Part shown: one piece after another, positions 8,343 through 17,612 of the stretch
Position numbering within the stretch: position 1 is the stretch's first letter
Layout: every line of letters begins with the position of its first letter
Source: Nostoc sp. 'Peltigera membranacea cyanobiont' N6
GTDB taxonomy: Bacteria > Cyanobacteriota > Cyanobacteriia > Cyanobacteriales > Nostocaceae
Length of the DNA stretch: 64,000 bases
Assembly: GCF_002949735.1 (NCBI RefSeq)
Contig: NZ_CP026681.1
Span: 7,780,501-7,844,500 of the forward strand
Reading direction: 5' to 3'
The notes under the pieces: model-generated
Told to the model about the DNA's origin: nothing
What the model saw: only the letters and a program-made list of their open reading frames with translations
The model's database searches: none
Program-made: the position numbers and the translations under genes

Positions 8343-8384
8343 GAATCGACTGTAGGGATATCTGTATATTTCTACAGTCGATTC
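8343..8384. terminator. 13-bp perfect stem hairpin between antiporter and uxs genes
   Basis: GAATCGACTGTAG (8343-8355) and CTACAGTCGATTC (8372-8384) are perfect inverted repeats with a 16-base AT-rich loop. It lies about 75 bases beyond the stop codon of the minus-strand antiporter gene and probably ends or stabilises that transcript. The rest of 8043-8458 holds no gene I can support. Confidence 0.5.
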
Positions 8385-8458
8385 ATTTGTTACAAAGCTT
8401 TTTGTGAATGCGGATTGCCAGCCCCAGTTCACTCAGATAGACTGGAATCTGCCCCACA

Positions 8459-10597
8459 TCATACAGCAGATATAATGCTAGTAACCGTGTTAGAGATCGC
8501 TATATTTGTGCTTTGAGTGCGCTGCGGTTCTCCAAGTATGATGATGGAGCAGGTGAGTTGTCTGGCTAACTGGGTTGTAACATCGCTAATAGCTAACCCT
8601 CCAGGACTAGTACGATTACGGATAAAAGGTAAAACGACTAGATCGTATAATCGTGCAGCCTGCAAAATTGCTTGGGCAACATTTTCATGAGCGATAATTT
8701 GAATTTCTGGGGCATTCGCCAAAGCTAAATTAGATACCATTAGGGAGAGATGCGATCGCCTCCAGGCAATTTTACTGGAACTTGTGCGGCGATCGCACAC
8801 ATTTAGCACAGTAATGTGACTCTGATTTGCCTCTGCCAGCATTTGGGCAAATTGTACAGGCTGTAATGTCGGTGCTGTTAAATTTTCTACTGGTACTAAG
8901 ATGCGCTGAATTTTTTTCGGTGATTCTACTAGACGTGTCACTGCGACTGGACAATGGGATGCCCAAAGCACACCATCAATCACATTCCCAAATAAACGCG
9001 CTCTTAATCCAGTCCGTTTTCCCCAACCCATAACAATTAAATTAGCCTTTTGTTCGCGGGCGGCCCGGCTAATTCCTTGAGCAAAGGCATCATCAATTCG
9101 CAGCATTGGTTCTGCGGCCACGCCTAAGACTCGACTGTATGCCGTGGCTTTGGTCAATAACTGCTCGCTGCGTTGTAGAGACGCTTCTAACTGTGGTGCA
9201 TCCATCTGAGCAGCAGCAGTAGCGATCGCAAGCGGTATAATTTTCCCCTGAGATTGACGCGCGAGTAAGGCCGCCATTTCAATCAAATGCTGTTCGGTAT
9301 GAGGATTATAAACAGGTACGACTATAGTAAAAGCACTACCTATCTCTGGTGCATTCTGGTCAGGTAGAGATGGTGCTAAATCTTCGCCTGGTAAAGAATT
9401 CAAACCAACAGCGATTCGACTCGTCATCAAGGGCCCCAAGGTTGATGTGACAACCATCAAGACAATGACACTGTGTAATACTTCTAGTGGCAGCAATCCA
9501 GCCTGATATCCCACTAAGGTAGCTGCTAAAGTTGTACCAACCTGGGGAAGTGATAGCGACCACATAGTTAGCGTTTCTTGCCACTTGTAGCGGTAAATTA
9601 GTTTTGTCAACAAAGCTGCAATCAATTTACTGACAATCAAACCGACTATCATCAACAGCGTTAACTTGAGCGTGTCCAGGTTGTTAGCAAAGGTGGGTAA
9701 ATCGATCAGTAAGCCAAGGTCAACAAAGAAAATGGGAATAAACAGCACACTGCCAATAAATACCACCTTTTCTTTGACTGGGCCTTCACCCACCGCTTCA
9801 TTTACCGCCAAACCCGCTAAAAAAGCACCAACAATTTTTTCTATCCCAATTAATTGAGCGCCCACTGCTGCCAGAAACACAGAAAGTAACACAAATAAAA
9901 ACTTGTTTCCTTCGTCATCTCCAGATCGCTTGAAAAACTCCTTACCTGCCCAATCAAAACCTGTCACAACAGCAACAGAGTAAATAATTAACCAACCCGA
10001 CAAGGTAAGTAGTTTAGCAAAGCTGAATGCTCCAGCATGAGCAACACCTACACAAACGGCTAAGATTAGCACTGAGCCAACATCTGTAAAAATCTTAGCT
10101 CCAATAGTCACAGTAACAGCTTCGTTGTTTACCACTCCCAAACGGCTGATTATCGGATATGCCAAAAGGGTATAGGAAGCGAATAAAGAGCCAATTAAGA
10201 TGGAAGTATTCCAGCTATAGTCTAAAATTAGCCCAACTAAGGTTCCCATCACTAGGGGGACACTAAAAGTCAAACTAGCAAATCCAAAGGCACGACTTTT
10301 TTGCCGACGAAACTTTTCTAGATCGACTTCTAGTCCTGCGACAAACAGCAAATAAATTAACCCAATGTCTGATAGCAGGTTAATCATCGGCGAGTCAGAT
10401 TGAAATAAATTCCAGCCGGAAGGCCCAAGTACTAGCCCTGAGAAAACCAAACCCACTAATCCTGGTAATCTTAGCCGCTCAAACATGATGGGTATAACTA
10501 AAATAACCACCAGCAAAATAGCAAAAGGAACAATTGGTTCCTTGCCAAGAACTTGGGAAGTTGGTTCCAGAACAAGAACTTGTGAGATGAGTTCCAT
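8459..10597 (-). CDS. CPA2-family cation:proton antiporter with C-terminal universal stress protein domains
   Basis: This 712-residue inner-membrane exchanger starts with about 12 hydrophobic helices (residues 20-405: PGLVGLVFSGLVLGPSG, VEKIVGAF-type motif IEKIVGAFLAGLAVNEAV). It continues with a soluble tail of about 300 residues. The tail contains two USP-like regions, one near 420-550 (AREQKANLIVMGWGKRTG, GNVIDGVLWASHCPVAVTR) and one near 560-690 (YDLVVLPFIRN, TCSIIILGE). The fusion suggests transport gated by nucleotide or stress signals sensed in the cytosol, an inference from architecture. Substrate is likely Na+ or K+ against H+. No strong ribosome binding site was seen before the ATG. 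Confidence 0.9.
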   Translation of the reverse strand: MELISQVLVLEPTSQVLGKEPIVPFAILLVVILVIPIMFERLRLPGLVGLVFSGLVLGPSGWNLFQSDSPMINLLSDIGLIYLLFVAGLEVDLEKFRRQKSRAFGFASLTFSVPLVMGTLVGLILDYSWNTSILIGSLFASYTLLAYPIISRLGVVNNEAVTVTIGAKIFTDVGSVLILAVCVGVAHAGAFSFAKLLTLSGWLIIYSVAVVTGFDWAGKEFFKRSGDDEGNKFLFVLLSVFLAAVGAQLIGIEKIVGAFLAGLAVNEAVGEGPVKEKVVFIGSVLFIPIFFVDLGLLIDLPTFANNLDTLKLTLLMIVGLIVSKLIAALLTKLIYRYKWQETLTMWSLSLPQVGTTLAATLVGYQAGLLPLEVLHSVIVLMVVTSTLGPLMTSRIAVGLNSLPGEDLAPSLPDQNAPEIGSAFTIVVPVYNPHTEQHLIEMAALLARQSQGKIIPLAIATAAAQMDAPQLEASLQRSEQLLTKATAYSRVLGVAAEPMLRIDDAFAQGISRAAREQKANLIVMGWGKRTGLRARLFGNVIDGVLWASHCPVAVTRLVESPKKIQRILVPVENLTAPTLQPVQFAQMLAEANQSHITVLNVCDRRTSSSKIAWRRSHLSLMVSNLALANAPEIQIIAHENVAQAILQAARLYDLVVLPFIRNRTSPGGLAISDVTTQLARQLTCSIIILGEPQRTQSTNIAISNTVTSIISAV

Positions 10598-10748
10598 AGG
10601 TAGGAATTAAAGGAGCTATGGTAAAATTGCGATTACCTTGGGGGCGATCGCCTAATGATATAAATCAATGCAGAAGCCACCTGACGAAAAATCAATAAAA
10701 ATAATTAATAACTTACACTAACTAGGCAATTGTCCAAGAATTAACTAC

Positions 10749-11405
10749 CTACGGATGGATTTGACTTAAAATAAACCGCAAGCGATCGTAGTCATCTTTA
10801 AGTAGCACGCTTAGATTCCGTCCAGCTTTAATGAGCCATTCCCGGTCAGCTTTGCGTAACTGGTATACATTTCGAATAGCAGCTGCGGTTAAAGACTCGA
10901 CTGGCGCACCGTTAATACAAAGTAGTGTCCGCAAAAAATCTAGTTCTTCAGTAAATTTAACGATCGCTTCTGGTTCGCACCGATAAACAGCTTGATGAAT
11001 TTGCGGGGGACGGGGTGGTAGATATTGATATATTCTTTGGTTATAACCTCGATTCTGAGAAGACTCCTCAAATCCCACGATCGCAGCTCGAAATTCTGTT
11101 CTCAGCATGGCAAATATCTGTGGTTGTTCCTCCCGTAAGTCTTGCAATGACAACCCCAAAGCCCTAGCTCTGTGGATTGAATCTATGGGCGCAGTTGTAG
11201 CATAATATACTATTCCATAAACTTGATTGCCAGATTCTTCATCCACAGAACAAACCCAACTACCAAAGGGTGGCATGGAGGGAAAGCTCAAATCTTCTGG
11301 CTCTAAACACTGAGCTAAAAATTCTGTACTAGTAGTCTCAATCACCTCCGCAATATGGTTGGGATGGCGATCGCCAGTGGCAAACTGTGGTAGTGGAAGG
11401 CGCAT
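10749..11405 (-). CDS. HAS-barrel domain-containing protein
   Basis: A 218-residue cytosolic protein starting MRLPLPQFATGDRHPNHIAEVIETTSTEFLAQ. The N-terminal ~110 residues look like the HAS-barrel domain of HerA-type ATPases and related proteins (GSWVCSVDEESGNQVYGIVYYATT). A helical C-terminal half contains LRKADREWLIKAGRNL. No ATPase motif is present, so it is the barrel domain without the motor. The family is conserved in cyanobacteria and its function is unknown. Confidence 0.7.
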   Translation of the reverse strand: MRLPLPQFATGDRHPNHIAEVIETTSTEFLAQCLEPEDLSFPSMPPFGSWVCSVDEESGNQVYGIVYYATTAPIDSIHRARALGLSLQDLREEQPQIFAMLRTEFRAAIVGFEESSQNRGYNQRIYQYLPPRPPQIHQAVYRCEPEAIVKFTEELDFLRTLLCINGAPVESLTAAAIRNVYQLRKADREWLIKAGRNLSVLLKDDYDRLRFILSQIHP

Positions 11406-11446
11406 GGTAATTTAGTCATTAATCATTGGTGAGCCAGTGCGGTCTT

Positions 11447-11680
11447 CTCCCTTTGGGCTACGGTGTCCACACAAGTCTTTGAGAGTGGCCTCACAAGCTT
11501 TTGATCCCCCCAACCCCCGATAAATTGGGGGGCAAAAGTCTCTTAAAGTCCCCCAATTTATCGGGGAGCCACTGCGGTCTTGGGGTCTCCCCAAGTGAAG
11601 CAAGTGGCGTGGATTTAGGGGGATCTTCAACGATTTTGGGTTTCGTACAAAGATGTGTGTACACCGTAGCCCAAAGGGAG
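11447..11680. repeat. 234-bp element bounded by ~34-bp inverted repeats
   Basis: Left end 11447-11480 (CTCCCTTTGGGCTACGGTGT, then CACACAAGTCTTT) is nearly the reverse complement of right end 11647-11680 (AGATGTGTGTACACCGTAGC then CCAAAGGGAG). Between them is a G/C-rich block with its own inverted repeat, CCCCGATAAATTGGGG against CCCCAATTTATCGGGG. No transposase is encoded. Related ends occur near 4.2, 34.1, 34.4, 37.2 and 56.6 kb, so this is a dispersed, non-autonomous (MITE-like) family. Confidence 0.7.
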
Positions 11681-11700
11681 AGGCTAGCGCCAAGGAGTTT

Positions 11701-11815
11701 CCCCCATGAGTGACTGGCGTTAGCGCAGCGTTAGCAAGGCATGAGCGTCACCCGTAAGGGTCATTAGTCATTAGTTTTTGCCAAAGGACAAAGGACAAAT
11801 GACCAATGACTAATC
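11701..11815. repeat. Imperfect inverted repeat and heptamer array downstream of ndhS
   Basis: GTGACTGGCGTTAGCGCAGC and the following GTTAGC...GCGTCAC form an imperfect stem near 11710-11750. AGTCATT units and AAAGGAC/AATGACC units then fill 11760-11812 and can pair with one another. This sits at the 3' end of ndhS and may act as a transcript end. Confidence 0.5.
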
Positions 11816-12013
11816 TTATTTGGCTTTTTTCCGTCCGGCTATGGTCTCTACGAGTTCCAATTCACTCAGGCGAAAGGTAACTAATTTATCCCAGTTACCA
11901 CCTTCAAATAATACGGCTACTTTGCCATCAGTCAGTCGTTGCACGAGTCCTTCGTAGCGATAGTAGGTATCTGCGGGATTTTTGACGCGAACAGTTGCTC
12001 CAGGCAGAATCAT
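11816..12013 (-). CDS. ndhS: NAD(P)H-quinone oxidoreductase subunit S (NDH-1, NdhS)
   Basis: A small 65-residue SH3-like protein (GATVRVKNPADTYYRYEGLVQR, GGNWDKLVTFRLSELE). It matches NdhS, the thylakoid NDH-1 subunit that helps the complex accept electrons from ferredoxin in cyclic electron flow. Length and the NWDKLVTFRLSELE core are characteristic. A GAGG ribosome binding site lies about eight bases before the ATG. It is the gene after rodA in the same direction, about 100 bases apart, without obvious functional link. Confidence 0.8.
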   Translation of the reverse strand: MILPGATVRVKNPADTYYRYEGLVQRLTDGKVAVLFEGGNWDKLVTFRLSELELVETIAGRKKAK

Positions 12014-12109
12014 GTTTTTAGCCTCGCTTGTTTCCTTTTAATAGCTTAATACTTCTTAATAGTCATTGGCCATTAGCAATTGGACTTTGGACAAATGACT
12101 AATGACGAA

Positions 12110-13423
12110 TCAATAATACTTCTGCTTTTGGCGAAAATTTGCTACCGATTCTACGATTCCCAAGGAAATGAAGTTAGTCAGCATAGCAGAACGCCCATAA
12201 CTCATCCAGGGTAGGGGAATTCCGGCCACAGGCGCTAAACCTACAGTCATGCCAACGTTCACAATCACTTGAAACACGATCATGGATAAAACGCCAATAG
12301 CCAACAAAGAACCAAAGTTGTCTTTGGCGGTTTGGGCGACATGCAGTAGACGGAGGCAAATTAAGCCGAAGACAAACAGCACTAATAAACAACCAACAAA
12401 ACCGAATTCTTCCCCCACTGCGGAGAAAATAAAGTCTGTATGCTGTTCAGGTACGAAATTTAGTTGTGTCATTGGCCCCTTGAACAAACCCCATCCCCAA
12501 ATTTCACCAGCACCAATGGCAATACGAGATTGGATTAAGTGATATCCAGCACCAAGTGGATCGTGATCGGGATCCATGAATACAGTTAGCCGATCTTTTT
12601 GGTATGGTTTTAAAATATGGTTCCAAGCGAAGACTCCTAATTCGCCACCGAATATATTGAGAGTCCACGCACTGATAGCACCAAAACCAAATCTCCGCCA
12701 GGGCAGAGTTTGCCAGCCCAAAATAGCCATCCCAGCAGACCAAATTAGCCCTAATGGGCCAAAAGATAGTTCTTTGAATAAAACTATCGGCTCTGAGAAA
12801 GGCCAAGATATACTAAACAAAATGGCAGCAACCACAGGAGAAATCATCAGAATTAACCAGCCTGGGTTAGCATTTGCCCAATAAAGCATTCCTAAGACGA
12901 TCGCACCAAAGACCAGTGATGTTGCTAAATCTGGCTGCAAAAATACTAATCCCCAAGGGATGGCAGTGATGGCCAGAACGCGGAGAACACCTTCGAGGCT
13001 AGAAGCAGTCTGCCTGTGTAGCAAAGCCGCTAAGGTGATAATCATGCCGATTTTGGCAAATTCTGAGGGTTGTACGTTAAAGCCGGCGATATTAATCCAC
13101 CTTTGTGCCCCTTTAGCACTAGTACCAGCAATCATCACAGCAATTAAGCTGAAATTCGTTAGTGAGTATGTTACCCAGTGCCACTGCATCAAGAGTTCGT
13201 AACGGATGCGAGATAAAAATAGGGCTATAAGCACGCCGATACCCGCTACCATCCAGTGCCACCACCAGTCCGTTACTGGCTGCTTCAGTTCTGTACTGAG
13301 AATCATGGTGCCACCAAAGATACTGATAGCAACTGGCAAACAAAATAGGAGCCAATCTACATGCTGCCAGGGCTTAACCCAAGACTTCCAGCGAATTTTG
13401 GGGAGCGATCGTTTTAACAACAT
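12110..13423 (-). CDS. rodA: Peptidoglycan glycosyltransferase RodA (SEDS family)
   Basis: Polytopic inner-membrane protein (437 residues, about 10 helices) that polymerises lipid II during cell elongation together with a class B penicillin-binding protein. Visible SEDS motifs are GAQRWINIAGFNVQPSEFAKIGMI near residue 106, VFLQPDLATSLVF near 160, QKDRLTVFMDPDHDPLGAGYHLIQS near 275 and PEQHTDFIFSAVGEEFG near 326. The C-terminal GIPLPWMSYGRSAM segment is also typical. It is not located near mreBCD in this window. Confidence 0.93.
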   Translation of the reverse strand: MLLKRSLPKIRWKSWVKPWQHVDWLLFCLPVAISIFGGTMILSTELKQPVTDWWWHWMVAGIGVLIALFLSRIRYELLMQWHWVTYSLTNFSLIAVMIAGTSAKGAQRWINIAGFNVQPSEFAKIGMIITLAALLHRQTASSLEGVLRVLAITAIPWGLVFLQPDLATSLVFGAIVLGMLYWANANPGWLILMISPVVAAILFSISWPFSEPIVLFKELSFGPLGLIWSAGMAILGWQTLPWRRFGFGAISAWTLNIFGGELGVFAWNHILKPYQKDRLTVFMDPDHDPLGAGYHLIQSRIAIGAGEIWGWGLFKGPMTQLNFVPEQHTDFIFSAVGEEFGFVGCLLVLFVFGLICLRLLHVAQTAKDNFGSLLAIGVLSMIVFQVIVNVGMTVGLAPVAGIPLPWMSYGRSAMLTNFISLGIVESVANFRQKQKYY

Positions 13424-13451
13424 TGTGTCAATTTAGACGTTAGCTTTAATT

Positions 13452-13545
13452 GTTGGGATTGGGGATTGGGAATTGGGAATTGGGAAAAAATCAACAATTA
13501 TCCTTTCCCTACTTCCCCACTCCCTAATACCCAATCCTTAGTATT
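13452..13545. repeat. GGGAATT/CCCTAAT heptamer arrays in inverted orientation
   Basis: TTGGGGATTGGGAATTGGG units are followed about 30 bases later by CCCTACTTCCCCACTCCC and ACCCAATCC units, allowing a long hairpin between mrp and rodA. It is one of several Nostoc-type short tandem repeat spacers in this window. Confidence 0.75.
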
Positions 13546-13589
13546 CCCAAGCTATAGCTCAGGAAGTAGATAGAAATTAAAATTTATAA

Positions 13590-14660
13590 TTATGTCAGGG
13601 CCGCAACTGATACTTTACCAGCAATCGTAAGAGCGATCGCGGTTAATGCTTTTGCCGAAGCTGAATCTGGATCGCCAACAACTATGGGCACACCACTGTC
13701 ACCACCAACTCGTGTGGAAATTTCTAGTGGTACGCACCCCAACAGTGGCACTCCTAATTCGGTGGCTGTTTTAGAGCCACCACCAGAACCAAAGATGTCA
13801 TATTGCTTATCAGGTTGGTCGGGGGGGATAAAATAGCTCATATTTTCCACAATTCCCAATACCGGGACATTCATCTGCTGGAACATCCGCAATCCCTTGC
13901 GAGAATCTAACAGGGCTACATTTTGCGGCGTGGTGACAATTACCGCCCCTGCCATTGGCACTGCTTGAGTCAAAGTTAACTGAGCATCTCCGGTTCCCGG
14001 TGGCATATCTACAATTAAATAATCTAATTCTCCCCATTGCACTTGATAAAGAAACTGGCGAATTACACCATTGAGCATAGGCCCCCGCCAAATTACTGGT
14101 TGATCTCGGTCAATCAAAAAGCCCATTGAAACTAATTTGACACCGTGATTAAAAGCAGGTTCTAGGATGTCACCTGTTTCAGTGGAACGCACAGTAATTT
14201 GAGCATCAGCCAGACCCAGCATAGTGGGGTCATTGGGGCCGTAAATATCAGCATCTAACAAACCGACTTTCGCTCCAGTTTGAGCTAGAGCCACTGCAAC
14301 ATTTACCGCCACCGTACTTTTACCAACGCCACCTTTACCGCTGGAAACAGCAATAATATTTTTGACACCAGAAATACCAGTGCGGTCTGGCAAACTTTTT
14401 TGTTGCGGTGTTTCTGCGGTTACTTCTATACTGACATCTGTAACACCTGGTAGCTTTTTGACAGCTTTCTGACAGTCTTCAACGATAAATTCACGTAAAG
14501 GACAAGCAGGAGTGGTCAACACCAAAGTGAAACTAACCTTACCATCCTCAATTTTGACGTTACGAATCATATTCAGTTCCACCAGACTTTTGCGGAGTTC
14601 TGGATCTTCCACTGGTCGCAAAATTTCTAAGACAGAGCGAGAATCGAGGACATCGTACAT
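13590..14660 (-). CDS. Mrp/NBP35 family iron-sulfur carrier ATPase
   Basis: A 356-residue P-loop ATPase thought to carry and deliver Fe-S clusters. An N-terminal MIP18 (DUF59) domain at 1-90 (VLEILRPVEDPELRKSLVEL, TTPACPL) is followed by the ATPase domain, with deviant Walker A motif SSGKGGVGKSTVAVNVA near 106. Other motifs are LLDADIYGPNDPTMLG, MPPGTGDAQLTLTQ and GIVENMSYF. The CxxC pair of the C-terminal dimer cluster site seen in some homologues is absent after GIVENMSYF (the sequence reads PPDQPDKQ). That is common in the MIP18-fused subtype. Confidence 0.9.
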   Translation of the reverse strand: MYDVLDSRSVLEILRPVEDPELRKSLVELNMIRNVKIEDGKVSFTLVLTTPACPLREFIVEDCQKAVKKLPGVTDVSIEVTAETPQQKSLPDRTGISGVKNIIAVSSGKGGVGKSTVAVNVAVALAQTGAKVGLLDADIYGPNDPTMLGLADAQITVRSTETGDILEPAFNHGVKLVSMGFLIDRDQPVIWRGPMLNGVIRQFLYQVQWGELDYLIVDMPPGTGDAQLTLTQAVPMAGAVIVTTPQNVALLDSRKGLRMFQQMNVPVLGIVENMSYFIPPDQPDKQYDIFGSGGGSKTATELGVPLLGCVPLEISTRVGGDSGVPIVVGDPDSASAKALTAIALTIAGKVSVAALT

Positions 14661-14756
14661 AAAAATTCAAAATTCAAAATGAATAAATACACTTGTGGCG
14701 AACTTAGTTATCAACTGGATACTTTCTTAGGGCTTTCCAAGAAATAAATTATCCAT

Positions 14757-14789
14757 CTTGTGGGATGGGCATCTTGCCCGTCCCACAAG
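14757..14789. repeat. Dispersed hairpin repeat (CTTGTGGGATGGGC family)
   Basis: CTTGTGGGATGGGC (14757-14770) pairs with GCCCGTCCCACAAG (14776-14789), 14 pairs with one wobble, loop ATCTT. Two related copies lie at 37492-37536 and 37589-37616. It is upstream of mrp. Confidence 0.85.
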
Positions 14790-14939
14790 AAAATTTGGGA
14801 TATTTTTTTATTTGGAAGTCCCTTAAGTAAGGTCAGCTTAGTGGTTTCACTGTCAATGCCGTAATAAAATTTAGTAAATGGCATTATTACCTATATAGAA
14901 TCTTAACTTTCTTTGGGCATTGGGAATTGGGCATTGGAC

Positions 14940-15045
14940 ACTTACTTGTACTGAGCGAATGCGAAGAGCGTCTCTTAGAGAAGCCGTAAAGCCTGCGGCA
15001 TAGCTTCGCTTAGGGCATAGTATCTCGTAGAGAAGTATTGGGGGT
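14940..15045. repeat. Dispersed palindromic repeat cluster
   Basis: The stretch with GCGTCTCTTAGAGAAGCCGT, GCCTGCGGCATAGCTTCGCT and TATCTCGTAGAGAAG is built from short inverted repeats. It carries no open frame of note. Similar pieces occur at about 880-905. It separates the SRPBCC gene from mrp. Confidence 0.6.
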
Positions 15046-15075
15046 TATTCTCCTTGTCCCCCTTGTTCCCCTTGC

Positions 15076-15600
15076 CTAAAAATCAAAACAACTGTCATTA
15101 ATGGATTTTTTCTTACTAGATACCGTAGGCAATGCCGTCTTTTCCACTGCCTCGATTAAAGACCGTGCTACGCGGTCTACATAAGGACGGGATAAAGACC
15201 AAATTAAGGGGGATAACCATCCGCGGAGTGTTACAGAATAAGACAAACAAGTACCACAAACCGTTGATTCTACTTGATAAGTTATCCGTTCCTCTATCCC
15301 AGGAATCGCCAGCACTCGGATACTCAGCATCTCTTTAGGATTGACGCGCTCCACAAAGATACGGATAGGAATCGGTGAAAAGCGCGTTACTGCGTGAAAA
15401 ATCAATCCTGGTTTGGGTACTAATCCGTAGGGTACGTTAGTACTCTTAAGTAGTGGATGCCAAGAAACATCTGTTAAGTCAGCGACTTTTTGCCACAATT
15501 CATCTACAGAAGCAGAACTTATCTCTCGATACGTCCGCACCAGAGAAGCGCAAAACCGACGACGTTTGCGGTGGATGAATTTGGATAACCAATCTTGCAT
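15076..15600 (-). CDS. SRPBCC-family (START-like) protein
   Basis: A 174-residue protein beginning MQDWLSKFIHRKRRRFCASLVRTYREISSAS, with the alternating beta-rich pattern of polyketide-cyclase/START-like lipid-binding domains (DELWQKVADLTDVSWHPLL, RIFVERVNPKEMLSIRVLAIPG, GTCLSYSVTLRGWLSP). A frame extension to 15681 exists, but a strong GGGGAGGA ribosome binding site lies just upstream of the ATG at 15600 and decides the start. Substrate and role are unknown. Confidence 0.7.
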   Translation of the reverse strand: MQDWLSKFIHRKRRRFCASLVRTYREISSASVDELWQKVADLTDVSWHPLLKSTNVPYGLVPKPGLIFHAVTRFSPIPIRIFVERVNPKEMLSIRVLAIPGIEERITYQVESTVCGTCLSYSVTLRGWLSPLIWSLSRPYVDRVARSLIEAVEKTALPTVSSKKKSINDSCFDF

Positions 15601-15908
15601 TTTCCTAATCCTCCCCCTCTCTAGACACTTTCTGGTAACTCTGGTATTGTGGGCAACTACGCTCAGTTCTTGGAATGCCAAATGAGCGAAATAGTAAAAA
15701 TTAACAAAAAAAACTCAGTCAATATACAAGCCTATACGTATTTGAGGGAAAATAACTCTAGTGATGCCTATCAATCGTATAAATGCTTAACCAGTAAGAA
15801 AAAAGCGGGTTGGGCAAATAGAGCTTGATTGTTGGCGCGTGTTTCCCCCAAATTTTAAGATAAGAAATTTGTGGCTTTCTGGAAATTGTAATTTAGGTTT
15901 GGGAATCT
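15601..15908. other. Divergent promoter region between SRPBCC gene and hemF
   Basis: About 300 AT-rich bases with no supportable gene. It should hold the two divergent promoters. No clear operator or structured RNA was recognised. Confidence 0.45.
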
Positions 15909-16949
15909 ATGTTGACCAACTCGCAAACACCAACTCTAGCAGCAGAATCATCCAAGTCCTTGCCAGCACCTGACGCTCAGACTAGAGTCAGTCAGTTTAT
16001 GAAACAACTGCAAGACGAAATTACCGAATCATTGGCAAAACTAGATGGTGTGGCTAAGTTTCATGAAGATAGTTGGGAACGCCCTGAAGGGGGTGGAGGG
16101 CGATCGCGCGTGCTGCGAGAAGGTGCAATATTTGAACAAGCAGGTGTGAATTTTTCTGAAGTTTGGGGTTCCCATTTGCCAGCCTCAATTTTGGCTCAAC
16201 GCCCTGAAGCCGCAGGACATGGCTTTTATGCCACGGGAACTTCAATGGTGTTACACCCACATAATCCTTACGTGCCCACAGTTCATTTAAATTATCGCTA
16301 CTTTGAAGCGGGGCCAGTTTGGTGGTTTGGTGGTGGTCTTGACTTGACACCTTATTACCCTTTTGCTGAAGATGCGGCACATCTACACAAAACATTAAAA
16401 CAGGCTTGTGACAAACACCACCCAGACTATTACTCGGTGTTTAAGCCCTGGTGCGATGAATATTTCTACCTTAAGCATCGTGATGAGACACGAGGCGTAG
16501 GTGGTCTATTTTTTGATTACCAAGATGGCCAAGGTGCTTTATATCGCGGGCCAAATCCCAATGGAGACGCGGCTATGCATAGCAATCAAGTGGGAACCCC
16601 AGAAACCCGTAATTGGGAAGATTTGTTTGCCTTTGTCCAAGACTGTGGCAGAGCATTTTTACCAGCCTACCTACCCATTGTAGAACGGCGACATGGGATA
16701 GAGTATGGCGATCGCCAACGGAATTTTCAACTCTACCGCCGGGGAAGGTATGTAGAATTTAACTTGGTTTATGACAGAGGTACTATTTTTGGTCTGCAAA
16801 CCAACGGACGTACCGAATCAATTCTCATGTCCCTACCGCCCTTAGTGCGCTGGGAATATGGCTATCAACCGGAACCCAATACCCCTGAAGCCGAGTTGTA
16901 TGAAACCTTTCTCAAGCCTCAAGATTGGATCAACTGGACACCCAGTTAA
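15909..16949 (+). CDS. hemF: Oxygen-dependent coproporphyrinogen III oxidase
   Basis: Cytosolic enzyme converting coproporphyrinogen III to protoporphyrinogen IX with O2, feeding haem and chlorophyll synthesis. The 346 residues include EGGGGRSRVLREGAIFEQAGVNFSEV near 58, HPHNPYVPTVHLNYRYFE near 117, WFGGGLDLTPYYPF near 138, HRDETRGVGGLFFDY near 190, and NLVYDRGTIFGLQTNGRTESILMSLPP near 285. The sequence looks complete. A short non-coding gap separates it from the STAS gene. Confidence 0.96.
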   Translation: MLTNSQTPTLAAESSKSLPAPDAQTRVSQFMKQLQDEITESLAKLDGVAKFHEDSWERPEGGGGRSRVLREGAIFEQAGVNFSEVWGSHLPASILAQRPEAAGHGFYATGTSMVLHPHNPYVPTVHLNYRYFEAGPVWWFGGGLDLTPYYPFAEDAAHLHKTLKQACDKHHPDYYSVFKPWCDEYFYLKHRDETRGVGGLFFDYQDGQGALYRGPNPNGDAAMHSNQVGTPETRNWEDLFAFVQDCGRAFLPAYLPIVERRHGIEYGDRQRNFQLYRRGRYVEFNLVYDRGTIFGLQTNGRTESILMSLPPLVRWEYGYQPEPNTPEAELYETFLKPQDWINWTPS

Positions 16950-17174
16950 TAGTGCTGAGTTAGGAGTTAGGAGTTCTTCCCTATCTCCTTCACTCCCCAC
17001 TCCCCCATTTTTAATTGCTACTCAGTACTGTTTTAGTGAGTTAAACTACTAAAGTTAAGCACTTAGCAGAAATAGGTGACAATTTTAGCTATGGCTTGTT
17101 AATCTCAAGTGACAGCATTAGACAATTCTGTGTAACTAGCTAATCTTAAAAGGAATGCCACGGGGAGGGCTTTA

Positions 17175-17543
17175 GTGATTCAGATAGACCAAAAAACTTA
17201 TACAACCCAAGACGGAAATACCGTTATTGTCCTGACACCAGCAGGTCGTCTAGACATTACCACCGCTTGGCAATTTCGCCTGAAATTACAAGAGTGTATT
17301 TCTAAACTCAGCCGCCATGTAGTCGTGAATCTGGCTCAGGTAAATTTTATTGATAGTTCTGGTCTAACGTCTTTGGTAGCGGGGATGCGCGATGCTGATA
17401 AAGTCAAGGGCAGTTTCCGCATTTGCAATGTACATCCAGAAGCCAAACTCGTGTTTGAAGTGACGATGATGGATACTGTCTTTGAAATCTTTGAAACAGA
17501 AGAGGAAGCTCTAGAAGGCGTACCTCGTAGCATCGCTAGCTAA
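17175..17543 (+). CDS. STAS-domain anti-sigma factor antagonist
   Basis: Single-domain STAS protein of 122 residues, in the SpoIIAA/RsbV class that binds anti-sigma kinases when dephosphorylated. The phosphorylation motif VNFIDSSGLTSLVAGMR is near residue 55. It starts at GTG, with GGGGAGGG about six bases upstream. An anti-sigma-type ATPase occurs at 42606-43055 in this window, but nothing shows that they are partners. Confidence 0.85.
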   Translation: MIQIDQKTYTTQDGNTVIVLTPAGRLDITTAWQFRLKLQECISKLSRHVVVNLAQVNFIDSSGLTSLVAGMRDADKVKGSFRICNVHPEAKLVFEVTMMDTVFEIFETEEEALEGVPRSIAS

Positions 17544-17612
17544 AAAAGGGTTAGGAGTTAAGAGTGAGGAGTTAATTGAAACTCCATAACTCGTAACTCA
17601 TGAAGCATAAGT

